A stretch of DNA of 64,000 nt from Orobanche coerulescens. Its lineage: Eukaryota > Streptophyta > Magnoliopsida > Lamiales > Orobanchaceae. The stretch's first letter is position 1. Each line of letters opens with the position of its first letter. Positions 12,500 to 22,534 of the stretch are shown here, piece by piece. The DNA lies in NCBI GenBank assembly GCA_033398695.1, contig CM065812.1:132748858-132812857 (forward strand), in the 5' to 3' direction. The notes under the pieces were generated by a model that saw only the letters and a program-made list of their open reading frames with translations, did no database searches and was not told where the DNA came from. The translations under genes were made by a program, and so were the position numbers.

Positions 12500-12835
12500 T
12501 GATGCAGCAAGCGGAAGTATATTCGTATTAATCCGTTGATTCTTAGGATATCCGGATGAATACACAAACGTGATTAAACGTGAAGATTTGTTGATTCGAT
12601 ATGAATACCGGAAGAACAACGATAAAAACACGAACAAAGGGATAAAACCCAATATATTTATATTTCATCAAAAGCTTCTTACAAATGATCCTAAGACGCC
12701 TATTTATAACATAAAACTAGGGTTTAAGGCGTTTAGGCCCTAAAAGCCCAACCCATTAACAACTAATTAAAATATAATTAAAACCCTAAATAATAGGATA
12801 TAAATAATAATATAAATACAATCTAATCTCCATCA
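12500..12835 (-). repeat. 3' LTR of the small element
   Basis: Direct copy of 13968-14304 with TGATG...CATCA ends. On the minus strand it lies downstream of the purine tract, so it is the 3' LTR. It carries the stop codon of the internal ORF. Confidence 0.93.
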
Positions 12836-13889
12836 TTCTCTCCCTCTTTGAAAAGATTCGTCCTCGAATCTGAATGAATCTAATCTCCAGCAGTGTAATA
12901 GATGTGACGATGCGTTTAAATCCAGGGATATCAAAATCAATGAACTCCGCACGATCTTTGATTTCAAAAACATCAGCAGTACGTATTTGACTCAAAATCT
13001 TGAGACGATAAACACGTGGAGATTCCCGAGATGTACCAAAATAACTATCAATTTTTATGAAAAAATAATAGTTATTAACTTCACCAAAAATAGGAGGCTT
13101 AATTGGCTCATCAAAACGCACATGAATATTGGTAGGCCCCAACAAATTACTTACAGATTTCTGTGTCCCAGTGCAATGAACCAAACGGACCGAGGGCCCA
13201 ATACAATTGTGAGGATCAATACTAGGCCCATCATCAACAAGTGAATTAATAAGCCCAAAAGCAAAGGAATTAGAACCCAGCCCAAGTTTCACTACAGAAG
13301 GAACAGGCCCAAAGTATGTGTCTAGGGCATCAGCAGCGTGAAAACAACCGCAGTCATCTTCCTCAACAAGGTAAGGCGCTGGATGTCCGATTGAGCGGCG
13401 CCTTTCGAATGGCGCGCCAGGCGCGGTGGTGTGAGGCGGCTGGGCTACAATTGCAGACGCGCGAGATGAGACCACGAGAGGCAGTGATCTGATGAAGTTG
13501 ACATGGCTGTGATGTGCCGATGTCGTCGCGACGGTTGCGGGTGCTCGGAGGGACAAGCGATCGTCGACGGTAGCGTGATCGTCGACGGGGTCGCGGCAGG
13601 CGGTGTGCAGTGGAGTGATGGATCTGAATGTGGTGGATGGTGTGCGTCGATCTGAACATGGTGGTTGGCGGCGACCGGTGGGTGTTGGATCTGTGATTTT
13701 GGTGGCCGATTGGTCTTTGACGGTAGTATTGATGGGGGCAGGCTGATGGTCTGTGATGTGGTCGGTAGTGGCGGCAGCCATGAGAGCGGCCAGAACTGGA
13801 GACGGTGGCGGTGACGGCGCCGACAAATCTAATCTGGGTTCGTCAAATTGACAGTAGAAATTGAATATTCTATCGATTGCAACATTCAA
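12786..13889 (-). CDS. ORF of the non-autonomous LTR element, unknown function
   Basis: A 367-codon open frame on the sense strand of the element, with no recognised enzyme domain. The N-terminal half is Pro/Ser/Thr/Ala/His-rich and looks disordered. The C-terminal half is more ordered (FGPVPSVVKLGLGS, VFEIKDRAEFIDFDIPGF). The end RGRIFSKRERMMEIR is encoded by the purine tract and the first bases of the 3' LTR, so the frame runs through the PPT into the LTR. A gag-like packaging role is possible but unproven. A longer original frame may have begun nearer the primer site, because a short upstream frame (MMMEEEVDFL) ends just before it. Confidence 0.5.
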   Translation of the reverse strand: MNVAIDRIFNFYCQFDEPRLDLSAPSPPPSPVLAALMAAATTDHITDHQPAPINTTVKDQSATKITDPTPTGRRQPPCSDRRTPSTTFRSITPLHTACRDPVDDHATVDDRLSLRAPATVATTSAHHSHVNFIRSLPLVVSSRASAIVAQPPHTTAPGAPFERRRSIGHPAPYLVEEDDCGCFHAADALDTYFGPVPSVVKLGLGSNSFAFGLINSLVDDGPSIDPHNCIGPSVRLVHCTGTQKSVSNLLGPTNIHVRFDEPIKPPIFGEVNNYYFFIKIDSYFGTSRESPRVYRLKILSQIRTADVFEIKDRAEFIDFDIPGFKRIVTSITLLEIRFIQIRGRIFSKRERMMEIRLYLYYYLYPII

Positions 13890-13967
13890 TTGCGACTAGA
13901 GGAAATCCACTTCCTCCTCCATCATCATTGATACTCCCAAAGAATCGTTATGACTCCGGATACCAAC

Positions 13968-14304
13968 TGATGCAGCAAGCGGAAGTATATTCGTATTAAT
14001 CCGTTGATTCTTAGAATATCCGGATGAATACACAAACGTGATTAAACGTGAATATCCGTTGATTCGATATGAATACCGGAAGAACAACGATAAAAACACG
14101 AACAAAGGGATAAAACCCAATATATTTATATTTCATCAAAAGCTTCCTTACAAATGATCCTAAGACGCCTATTTATAACATAAAACTAGGGTTTAAGGCG
14201 TTTAGGCCCTAAAAGCCCAACTCATTAACAACTAATTAAAACATAATTAAAACCCTAAACAATAGGATATAAATAATAATATAAATACAATCTAATCTCC
14301 ATCA
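13968..14304 (-). repeat. 5' LTR of the small element
   Basis: Partner of 12500-12835. On the minus strand it is followed after 2 bases by the primer-binding site. It has one extra base relative to the other LTR in AGCTTCCTTAC. Confidence 0.93.
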
Positions 14305-14635
14305 GTTATTAATAATAATAATACAAATAATACATAACAATATATGCAATTATAATTTTTATTTATATTACAAAAACAAAAACAATAATCATAAGATTGA
14401 TATTAATAATTATACATAATATTATTGATAACATTAATATATATCAACAATAATACCTAGAAAATAATACATACAACAACAAAAATTATTATTTATATTA
14501 AAACAAAAAATAAAAATAATAAAAATATTAAAAAGAAATGGTAATCAAAATTATTATATAAAATATTATTGATAATATATGATTGAATTAAACTAAGTTA
14601 AATTGAACTGAAATTAAATCCCGAAAAAAAAAAAA
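14305..14635. repeat. AAT/TAA-rich simple repeat, right part
   Basis: Continuation of the tract interrupted by the LTR element, ending in a short poly(A) run near 14622. Confidence 0.8.
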
Positions 14636-15879
14636 AGAGTCTACCCGTTGTGAGTAAATCAAAGAGACGAGCTAAAAGCCTAATGTAATAATGGTGAGGA
14701 GAAAACACTCACAATGGTCGGCCCAAATAATTTCTCTGGTCTTCTTTATATTGCCCTTCTGCTACACATTATAATACATTTTTTTAAAGAATTACAAAAA
14801 TCTCATAAAATTAAAATAATTACAAAAATAACGATTTGCGTTAGTATCCAAATATAATATTCAGGTAACCAAACTACTAATGGTAAGTATCTAACTACAT
14901 TATCACTTTATTATATGCTGAATATTGAATATTCAAATAACTGATATTTAAATGCAATATTTCAATAAATAAACTATCAATTAGAAGTATTTAATTCATT
15001 AATTTTATAATTATTTTTTTATGTTAAATTATGTAATTAATTTATTAATATTGTATAGATACGTAAAGAATCTACGTACAACTAATGCCCACAAGTCAGT
15101 ATTGGGGCTGTATTCCCCTTTGTTGTATGCAGGGCCGTGGTATTCAGGGCCCAAAGCCGTTTATTCAGTTTGGATCTTACTTGTTAGAAATATGTTTCTT
15201 AAAACTAAAAACTAGTTTAACATATAAAATTAGTAAATATATCCAATTAAAATATAATATATTTTTACAGTATACTATATTATTTTAACACGTTCATTCA
15301 AATACATTTAGAAACAAAATTATAAACCCAACCCGTTCAACACTTGGATTGATCCATTGACTTTTGATGGCAAAATATGTTTAACGTATGTAAAGATCAA
15401 AGTTTAACGTACGTAATTTATAAGACTTAACGTATCTTCTTTTTTTGATGATTACAGAAAACACTCTTGAATGGATAAACTTGCAAAATAATATATATAT
15501 ATATATATATATACGGATCAAAGTTTTTGATTTTGTCTGGTTCGTTAGTTTCCGACACCCATCTTTTCTTTTCTCCTTTTCAACTTCTTCTCATTTTTTT
15601 TTCAACTTCTTTTCTTTTTCATCTTTTCGACTTTGATTCGTATTATATTTTTTTCGTCATTCTTCCATGACTCTTTTTTTCATTTTTTTATTTTTTTTCT
15701 CCCCTTACACCATTCTTCCATTTTTCTCCCCCTTTTTGTTATCAGCAAAAAGTGCATGAACGATAATATGATAAAATCATGATATGATAAATATGCAAAA
15801 AATGGGTAAACTTCACCTGACAAAAATATCTCCCCAAAAAATATAATAACTCTCCATGAGTAAAATATCAATTTTGAAA
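14636..15879. other. AT-rich intergenic DNA with a TA microsatellite
   Basis: No supported gene. A TA repeat lies at about 15490-15513 and a T-rich stretch at 15540-15740. Three ACGTAY motifs at 15380-15435 resemble the array in the copia LTR further right (see findings). Confidence 0.5.
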
Positions 15880-17458
15880 ATATCAAAGATAAAAATACCA
15901 ATTGATGAAATATTTAATTTTGATTTTTTAGGATCCAACCGATCGTTGGTTTTTCTTTTGATACATAGACGATATTCGGAATAACGGTTCCTTTTGGGAT
16001 CCAAATCTTTTTAGTTTTTATCGTCCGACGTGGGCTTTTGCTTGTGATGCTCAATTTTTAAACATTTGTCGCAACTGGGTATTTTCAATTTTAAGAATTC
16101 GGTTTTATTGTGCGGTTTGAATCATAACCCCTGTTTGTTTAACGTATATTTTTGAACAGAAAACATATTTTCAAATTTCTCGTTTTCGAGAGAAAATTTC
16201 TTTGTTAAAGCTTTAAGTTCGTCTCGAACTTTCAAAAGATCATTCTTTAAATTATTTTCGATATCAAGACAATTTGAGTGATCGGTTTCTAAAGATTTCC
16301 CTTTTTCAAGAATTTTAAAAATTTCGGTTTCCAATAATTTATTTTTAACCAAAGGGATTTTATTCGGATAAAGCATTTTGAAAATCTGTATGCAATAATT
16401 CGAATGCTTCAAATAATTCAGAATAACTTACTTGGCTTTCGACGTCGCTTTCGTCAAATGAACTTATATCCATAAGAGCGAGATTATTTTGATTGAAATC
16501 ATCATTTTCATCTTCATCACTCCATGTTGCAACGAGTACTTCCTTCTTGGGATTTGCGCCTCGACAATTTTTAGCAAAGTGGCATGGTTTACCACATACT
16601 CGACAGTTGTCGAATTTCTTAGATTCGCCTGATTTGATGTCCTTCTTTCTCCGGTTTAATAGGTTTTGAAACTTATTTATATTCTTGGCATAATATGCCG
16701 ATTCTTCATCACTTTAATCGACCGGAATTTCTTCTTTGCGAGACATCTTAGCTTTCATAGCTATTAATCTTTCCTTCACTTTCGGCTTTGCGTTCCGAGA
16801 TTTTAGAACAATCTCGTAATTTATTAACGAACCAACGAGGGCACTAAAATCAAGATTATTCAAATCTTTCAATTTCATAATCGTCGTCACCGTGCCGTCC
16901 CATTCCCGAGGTAGTGATCGTAGGATTTTCTTTACTTTTTCACTACTCAAAAAGGGTTTTCCGAAACAAGTCAATCCATTCGTAATGACCGAAAATTGAT
17001 CGAGCATGATTGCGATGGATTCTTCGTCTTTCATTTGGAATAGCTCGTATTCGTGGAGAAGCATGTTTATTGTCGTTTCCTTGACTTGAGACTTTCTTTC
17101 ATGTGTTACTTCTAACATCTTTCAAATCTCTTTGGCAATGTCACACGAAGATATCCGGTTGTGTTCTTCCGGATTTAGAGCACAATATAATAATTGCGTT
17201 GCTTTGCAATTATGGTGGTCATTTTTCCAATCGGAATCATCATATTCTTCAAAACTTTTAAGCGTACCGTCAGATTTGATTGGAATTTTCGGACCAAGGC
17301 ATATGACTTTCCACAGCTCGATGTCGTAGGCTCGAATGAATATCGACATCTTCTTTTTCCATGTCATGAAGTTCGATCCATCAAAGAATGGTGGTCGGTT
17401 CAAGACAAGACCTTCGACCGGTGCAAATTGAAACGCCGTCGGATCTTCCTCGGATGTT
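15880..17458 (-). pseudogene. copia gag pseudogene, truncated before pol
   Basis: Capsid/nucleocapsid protein of a copia element on the minus strand. N-terminal block RPPFFDGSNFMTWKKKM (near 17400); UBN2/gag-polypeptide region with MLEVTHERKSQVKET (17118 downward), MKDEESI and LPREWDG; zinc knuckle CRVCGKPCHFAKNC (near 16600); a Lys/Glu-rich probable coiled coil (16410-16125); and a tail with PKGTVIPNIVYV (near 15990). A TGA at 17122-17124 stands where relatives have Trp in the KEIW-MLEVTH context. Further frame breaks occur near 16710 and 16420. The element stops soon after 15880: no protease, integrase or RT remains. Confidence 0.85.
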
Positions 17459-17482
17459 AAGCCGATTTATATATGGATACCC

Positions 17483-17494
17483 GCTCCGATACCA
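17483..17494 (-). other. primer-binding site, initiator-Met tRNA type
   Basis: TGGTATCGGAGC on the minus strand, two bases after the 5' LTR end, complementary to the 3' end of initiator methionine tRNA. It fixes the orientation of the copia element. Confidence 0.88.
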
Positions 17495-17496
17495 AT

Positions 17497-18539
17497 TATT
17501 GGTATATTGTGCGGAAGCGTATTTAAAGGTGTGGAAAATAAACGACACAAGGTTTATAGAGGTTCGGCTAAACGTGCCTACGTCCTCTCTCCGTATCTTT
17601 TTCTATAGGCTAAAGATCAACCTCTGCTCCTCTCTTCTATCAATCGAGGGATTACCGTTACAATTTCGTCTTCTATCGGTCCGAGATAAACCGTAATACA
17701 CTTGTATTTTTGTCGGTCCAAGTTAAACCGTTTTCTTTTTCTATCGGACAAGGAATCAACCTATCTAACTTTCTATGGGTACTAGACAAACCTCACGTGG
17801 ATATAGATTGCGATTCTAATAATGCCGGATCCTTGATCCTAATAACAGTGAATCCAATCTTATCCTTTCTTTTTCCTCTCGTGTATGTTTTCGTGTATAA
17901 CACTCAAACACTTATCAATATAAGCACAATTACAACAACAAGAATATGTATATCAATATCTGATCAATAAATCAATTACTTTGTGACGATTGATACCAAA
18001 TGTTTTGGTATTTACAGGCTCAACTAGCCGTTAGCTCTGCACTCTTACTCACTCTTCATTACATACGTTAAGTGCATTATGTACGTTATCATCATTTCGT
18101 TACGTATGTTAAGCTCTTCACAGATCAGTCCAGTAGCTTCGTTTCTTCCATTACGTACGTTATCATTTCCTTTTTACGTACGTTAACATAAGTCAAAATA
18201 TCCGTTGCGTGCTGACGTACTCCATGACGTCATCTGTCCGTTTAACAGTTCCAATATTTGAATTTGTATCATCTCATTACGTACGTTAAGCCTTGTACAT
18301 TAGGTACGTTATCATCATGCAATTGCGTACATTATGTGATGTTTATTATGTACGTTAAGTTCTCTGATCAGGTAGCTTTTCTCTTCTCGTCTAATCAGGT
18401 GACTGGTCTTCTCGTCTGATCAGGTGACTTTTGCCCAGCTTGATTGTCTTTGTTTTGTTTTGCTTCTTTGTTGTTTTCTTTGTTTAATAACTAATTACCA
18501 AAACTCGATAATAAATATTTGAAATAAAATATTCCAACA
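17497..18539 (-). mobile_element. copia 5' LTR, 1043 bp
   Basis: On the minus strand it starts TGTTGG (18539 to 18534) and ends CCAATA (17502 to 17497; one transition from the expected CCAACA). It is followed by the primer site and gag. U3 carries a nine-unit palindrome array (18059-18357), and TGTAAATA (18016 to 18009) may be the TATA box. No complete 3' LTR was found. Confidence 0.85.
18059..18357. repeat. U3 array of TTACGTACGTTA palindromes
   Basis: Nine 12-bp units starting at 18059, 18077, 18100, 18151, 18174, 18277, 18300, 18323 and 18346. Consensus TTACGTACGTTA; most units have one or two transitions. Spacing is exactly 23 bp in five of the eight steps (12-bp unit plus 11-bp spacer), and the last four units form a regular group. 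It lies upstream of the presumed TATA box of the copia LTR. Confidence 0.9.
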
Positions 18540-19776
18540 AAAGTGGCAACTCCGAATATAAATCATCACCGTCATCATCAACCTCTCCATTATCTGTCAA
18601 AATATTAAAAAGATTTTCAACGAACCAAAGTTATGCAAGCATTAAATTCCAAACCTAAAACTAAATCCATTCAAATTAAAGCAAACATAATATTCCCTCG
18701 TTTTATAGAGAAGAAAAAACTTTTGGAATTCCTGATTTCTCTAAATTTTGTCACAGCTGTCATTTCCTTAAAATAAGAGACTCCTGAGTTTTATTCCAAT
18801 TATGTGTCATGAGTTCTTATCCCAAAATAACTCATTTCCTTAAAATATGAGATTGTATCATGAGTTTTTATTCCAATTAGCAATCTTAAAGAGGTCCAAC
18901 AGGGAATTCCTCCTAGCTCGTCCACCTGGTGATGTGGTGAGCTAGCAACCGTAAACTCGGACCCTGTCATGACCTCTCCCCGCTCGGTATATGGACCCGA
19001 GGTCGGACCATCTTGGGAAGAGAGCTCTTGTCCGGGAATGTCCAAGCTCACGTATTCCCCTCCAATCTACCGAAGGTCGGGAAATCAACTAAATCGGTAG
19101 GGAGAAAGACATATGATGACGTATCTGTACTCAAAATCTAAGAATTTAGTTCATTGGACGCAGTTTGGCTATTCTACTATCCAAACTGATGCTGAAATAT
19201 ATACCCCACTAAAAATTAAACGAAAAAAGAAAAACATCAATCGTGAACTCTCATTCACTCGTTGCTATTTCGAAAAATTTATTCGCCAAGGAGAAATATA
19301 TGCATGATTCCAAAAAGAAGACCCAAAAGCATCCATGGAAATATCGGAATATTACATGTGAACTTCATAACTCTCGGGCTCAGAACAAATCTCATGTTCA
19401 ATAGTTGAGGATCGTGCACTTGCAGGAATTTGCACATATTAAAGAAAGAAAATAAAAAAATAGTGTAAAGTTTCACCAAAATAATACAGAATATGGACGT
19501 CTTACACAAACCAAATCAGTTCCTTGCAAGATAAAGCACTAAGAAAAATACGAGAGAGATATTATTCGGGGTAAATGAAACATATCATCTACAATCTAAT
19601 GACATACACATCGAAAGCTCAATACTTCTAGCCAAATAATTTCCACGGAAAAAAAAAAACATCTTTGAACCTGAAGACAGTGTCACAGCCATACTACCAT
19701 GCTAACGAGGGAGAGATAATTATGATCGCTACTAGACAGCAAGAAACTCAACAATCCGTGCATGAAATGTACTCTT
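18540..19776. other. intergenic DNA and 3' flank of VHA-c
   Basis: No gene recognised. A short direct repeat (TCATTTCCTTAAAATA) occurs near 18760 and 18832. A GC-richer patch at 18890-19090 has a short minus-strand ORF without known domain. The part next to 19776 should hold the VHA-c 3' untranslated region. Confidence 0.5.
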
Positions 19777-21389
19777 CTAATCAGCCCTAGACTGACCAGC
19801 ACGAGAAGAAAGGATGATTCCAACAATGAGACCGTAAAGAGCCAAGGCTTCAGCAAAAATAAGAATAAGAATCATCCCGACAAAGAGCTTTGGTTGTTGT
19901 GCATTAGCTCTGCAACAGGAATAATAAGGTCGTAGAACAGTTGCAACTCAACAAGAAAAAGATCAAATAAAATAAAATAAATTAAGTAAACCGTCTGCCG
20001 AAAACATGGAAGAAAATCAACAATTAATAACCAATATGATTGGACCGCACGCGTCATCATAGCAACCACGTTTTCCAATAAAAAATTAGCAGAATTGCAC
20101 TACTCCATTGAGTAAGAATAGCAAGGCACATCCAGGCTCCAGCAATCTCTAAGGTATCATCAACTGCACCTCAAAACGAAACTATGCTGGGTTGGTGGCA
20201 CATGATTATGGTGTCCGTTAATGGTCTAAAATTTGTTAACACTCTAAATCAATATATAACAAAAAGTAGCAATGTTCTATGTTGGACGCGCTTCCTGTGC
20301 GGCTGAGGAAAAAAAACTTTTACTCAATAATATTACCTGACACCATCCTGTTTCCATTCGGATAGATATGTTGATTTATACCTAATTTTGAAAATCTATA
20401 GAATATTTAGAGGTGCCTATTACTTTTCGCTTCGACTACTTGGAAACAGATGTGAGTGGAGTGAGGTTGATCTCCCACTGAAGATAACACTTCAACTGTG
20501 AAGAAAGAGATCAGTACAATTATCAATCAACCAACAGTTATACAAGGTGTACGACTAACTATTTCAATCCTTCAAGCTGGATATTTGCTTAAGGAACAAG
20601 GACTAACCTACCACGTGCTTGGAAGTACTAAAAGCATTTTACAGAACATCAAAGCGACTAGTATTCCAAGGTTCACTAGGATACTAAACGTAAGAAACAA
20701 AATGATTTTTATAAGGAATTTCAAGTAACGGAAACTAAACAGACACTTCCATAATCTAAATGAGCAAGCAACCAAGCAATTTTTACAATTCGTATTAAAA
20801 AAAATTCACAAGTCAGAATTAAACTCAATAATTAATATATATAAATCAAATGATTTCGAATCATAATACCCAAACATCCGAATCTAATGTGGATCTAAGC
20901 ACAAAACGAAATAAAGAATAGAAATTTACCTAACACCCGCATCTCCAACAATTCCGATGGCCATACCAGCAGCCAGGCCGGCGAGACCACAGGAGAGTCC
21001 GGAAGAAAGGTGAGCATATCCATCAAACAAGTAGTAGGACTTGGCCTTAGGGTTAATACCGGTACTAATTATCACAGCAATAATTAAACCATAAATACCC
21101 AAAACACCAGCCATGACGACGGGCACAATCGACTTCATCACCAGTTCCGGCCGCATCACACCCATCGATGCCACACCGACACCGCTCTTCGCCGTGCCGT
21201 ATGCCGCTCCCATACCTGCGAACAAACAAGAGTCAACCAAACCACTTCAGAAAAAATCTCAGATCTGGAAAATTAGAGCGAGAGTGGTCGGCCGGAGAAG
21301 CTTGACTTACAGGAAAAGACGAGGGCGGCAGCGGCGCCGAGGAAGCCGAAGAATGGTGCCGTTTCATCGCCGCTGAAGGTTGACGACAT
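19777..21389 (-). CDS. VHA-c: V-type proton ATPase 16-kDa proteolipid subunit c
   Basis: Subunit c of the membrane V0 ring, which carries protons as the vacuolar ATPase turns in tonoplast and other endomembranes. Three coding exons join to 165 codons plus TAG: 21311-21389, 20930-21215 and 19777-19909, with GT-AG introns of 95 and 1020 bp; 165 residues is the usual plant length. Exon 1 encodes [18 protein letters not shown]. Exon 2 carries the Gly-rich helices ([47 protein letters not shown]). Exon 3 holds the fourth helix with the proton-binding Glu (about residue 142, [11 protein letters not shown]) and ends SRAGQSRAD. The reading frame is intact. Sequence conservation in this family is so high that the call is secure; which paralogue it is cannot be told. 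Confidence 0.98.
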
Positions 21390-21426
21390 ATTTTGATCGG
21401 TTTGGGTCCGCGGAGATCGGGTCTTT

Positions 21427-21452
21427 AGAGAGAGAGAGAGAGAGAGAGAGAA
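21427..21452. repeat. GA microsatellite in the VHA-c 5' leader
   Basis: AG repeat (CT on the coding strand), 38-63 bp upstream of the VHA-c ATG. CT-rich leaders near the start site are common in strongly expressed plant genes. Confidence 0.85.
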
Positions 21453-21615
21453 GGGAGAGACCAATTTGTTGGATTAATAGTCGCTTTTATTATGGGACCG
21501 ACCGTCACTATATCTGCAGCGACTGATTGGGAAGTGGAACGCTTGTGGCACTTACAGTTTTGCCCCTCCGAATGTGGCCATAATTTTTTTAGGGCTCTAC
21601 TAATCCCGAGTCCTT

Positions 21616-21746
21616 CCATGGAGAATCGGGTGCAATGCACTCCCCCTCTTTTCAGCTATTTATGGTGCGACACGTGTAGCATACAATACACATGTCGTAC
21701 TGTGATTTATAGAGACGGGGGAATGCACTGCACTCTCTTTTCTATG
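21616..21746. repeat. imperfect inverted repeat upstream of VHA-c
   Basis: CCATGGAGAATCGGGTGCAA (from 21616) pairs with the complement of a segment ending in CTATGG (about 21746). About 24 of 30 bases match by eye, around a 70-bp loop that holds the G-box. It could be a small MITE in the promoter. Confidence 0.4.
21671..21676. promoter_or_regulatory. G-box in the VHA-c upstream region
   Basis: CACGTG within ACACGTGT, about 285 bp upstream of the ATG. G-boxes of this form are bound by bZIP and bHLH factors, including those acting in ABA and stress responses. Use by VHA-c is inferred only from position. Confidence 0.45.
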
Positions 21747-21821
21747 GACAAAATCACTAATCCCTTTCTTTTACAGTTTACTTCCCCTCTTGATAAAAAA
21801 GAGCAAAATATTATTTTTTCC

Positions 21822-21832
<11 letters not shown>

Positions 21833-21911
<79 letters not shown>
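21833..21911. repeat. TA microsatellite
   Basis: Almost pure TA repeat of about 78 bp after a short CT run. A second TA run lies at 22183-22206. Confidence 0.95.
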
Positions 21912-21914
<3 letters not shown>

Positions 21915-22178
21915 TGGATTCATGTGAGAATGCAATTTAAGTTAATAAATAAAAATGAATTTCATTCATAGATCTTGATAAATAGATGACCTAGATTTAT
22001 TCTCACAAATTTGATGTATATAATTGAATATTTTAATGTATCGATATTTTGATGCATATAATGCATATTTTAATGCATTGCAATTTTGATGCACGAAATG
22101 CATATATTTCATGCATAATTAGTACAGAATTCATGCATATTTGCACCTCGCAGGATAAGAACCATTCTCATTTGATTC
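21911..22178. mobile_element. candidate MITE with short inverted ends
   Basis: The left end GGATTCATGTGAGAATG and the complement of the right end AGAATCAAATGAGAATG match at 13 of 17 bases. The stretch sits between two TA microsatellites, so a target duplication cannot be recognised. No coding capacity. Confidence 0.45.
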
Positions 22179-22208
22179 TAAATATATATATATATATATA
22201 TATATAGT

Positions 22209-22534
22209 GTAACTTTATTTTCAGAACCCAGTTAAGTGCGAGAACTGCGAGAACCACATTTTGTACTCCTAATAATACATAATGTACATCATGTCAATGC
22301 ATACAACCCTATCGATCATAACCCTTATATAGTAGGGGTTATAGATATAGTAGGGGTTATCATCGATAAGGCTTATTATATTTAATAAAAAAAATTCAAA
22401 AATAATATAAAAATTGTATTTTACTATAATACCCTTTGAATTAAAAATATTTTTTAATATTTAAAAAAATCTCATTGGTTTAGAGGAGTTCTCGCAGTTC
22501 TCACACTTAAGAGAGTTCCGAAAATAAAGCCCCC
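22209..22534. mobile_element. MITE with about 45-bp inverted ends
   Basis: Left end 22209-22254 (ACTTTATTTTCAGAAC, then TTAAGTGCGAGAACTGCGAGAAC). The right end 22486-22534 is its imperfect complement (GTTCTCGCAGTTCTCACA up to GAAAATAAAG). The core is AT-rich without ORF. TA-rich flanks hide the target duplication, so the superfamily (hAT or Mutator-like) is open. Confidence 0.7.

Larger units (their letters stand above)
12495..14309 (-). mobile_element. complete non-autonomous LTR retrotransposon with 5-bp TSD
   Basis: The element spans 12500-14304 (1805 bp). It has near-identical direct LTRs at 12500-12835 (336 bp) and 13968-14304 (337 bp), termini TGATG/CATCA, and a perfect 5-bp target duplication GTTAT at 12495-12499 and 14305-14309. 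It reads on the minus strand: the primer site TGGTATCCGGAGTC (13965 to 13952, initiator-Met tRNA type) follows the 5' LTR, and a purine tract AAAGAGGGAGAGAA (12849 to 12836) precedes the 3' LTR. The LTRs differ by about seven substitutions and one indel (by eye). There is no protease, RT or integrase, so it must be moved in trans, like TRIM/LARD-type elements. Confidence 0.93.

Noticed and set aside
13363..13659. 98-codon frame with many Arg and His on the minus strand
   Set aside because: Overlaps the 367-codon frame of the small LTR element in another frame and has no domain; it reflects the GC-rich interior.
17194..17696. Plus-strand frames opposite the copia gag and LTR
   Set aside because: Antisense shadows; the minus strand carries the recognisable gag motifs and primer site.
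19113..20728. Short plus-strand frames in and downstream of VHA-c as separate genes
   Set aside because: They lie in intron 2 or the 3' flank of VHA-c and have no similarity I can recognise.
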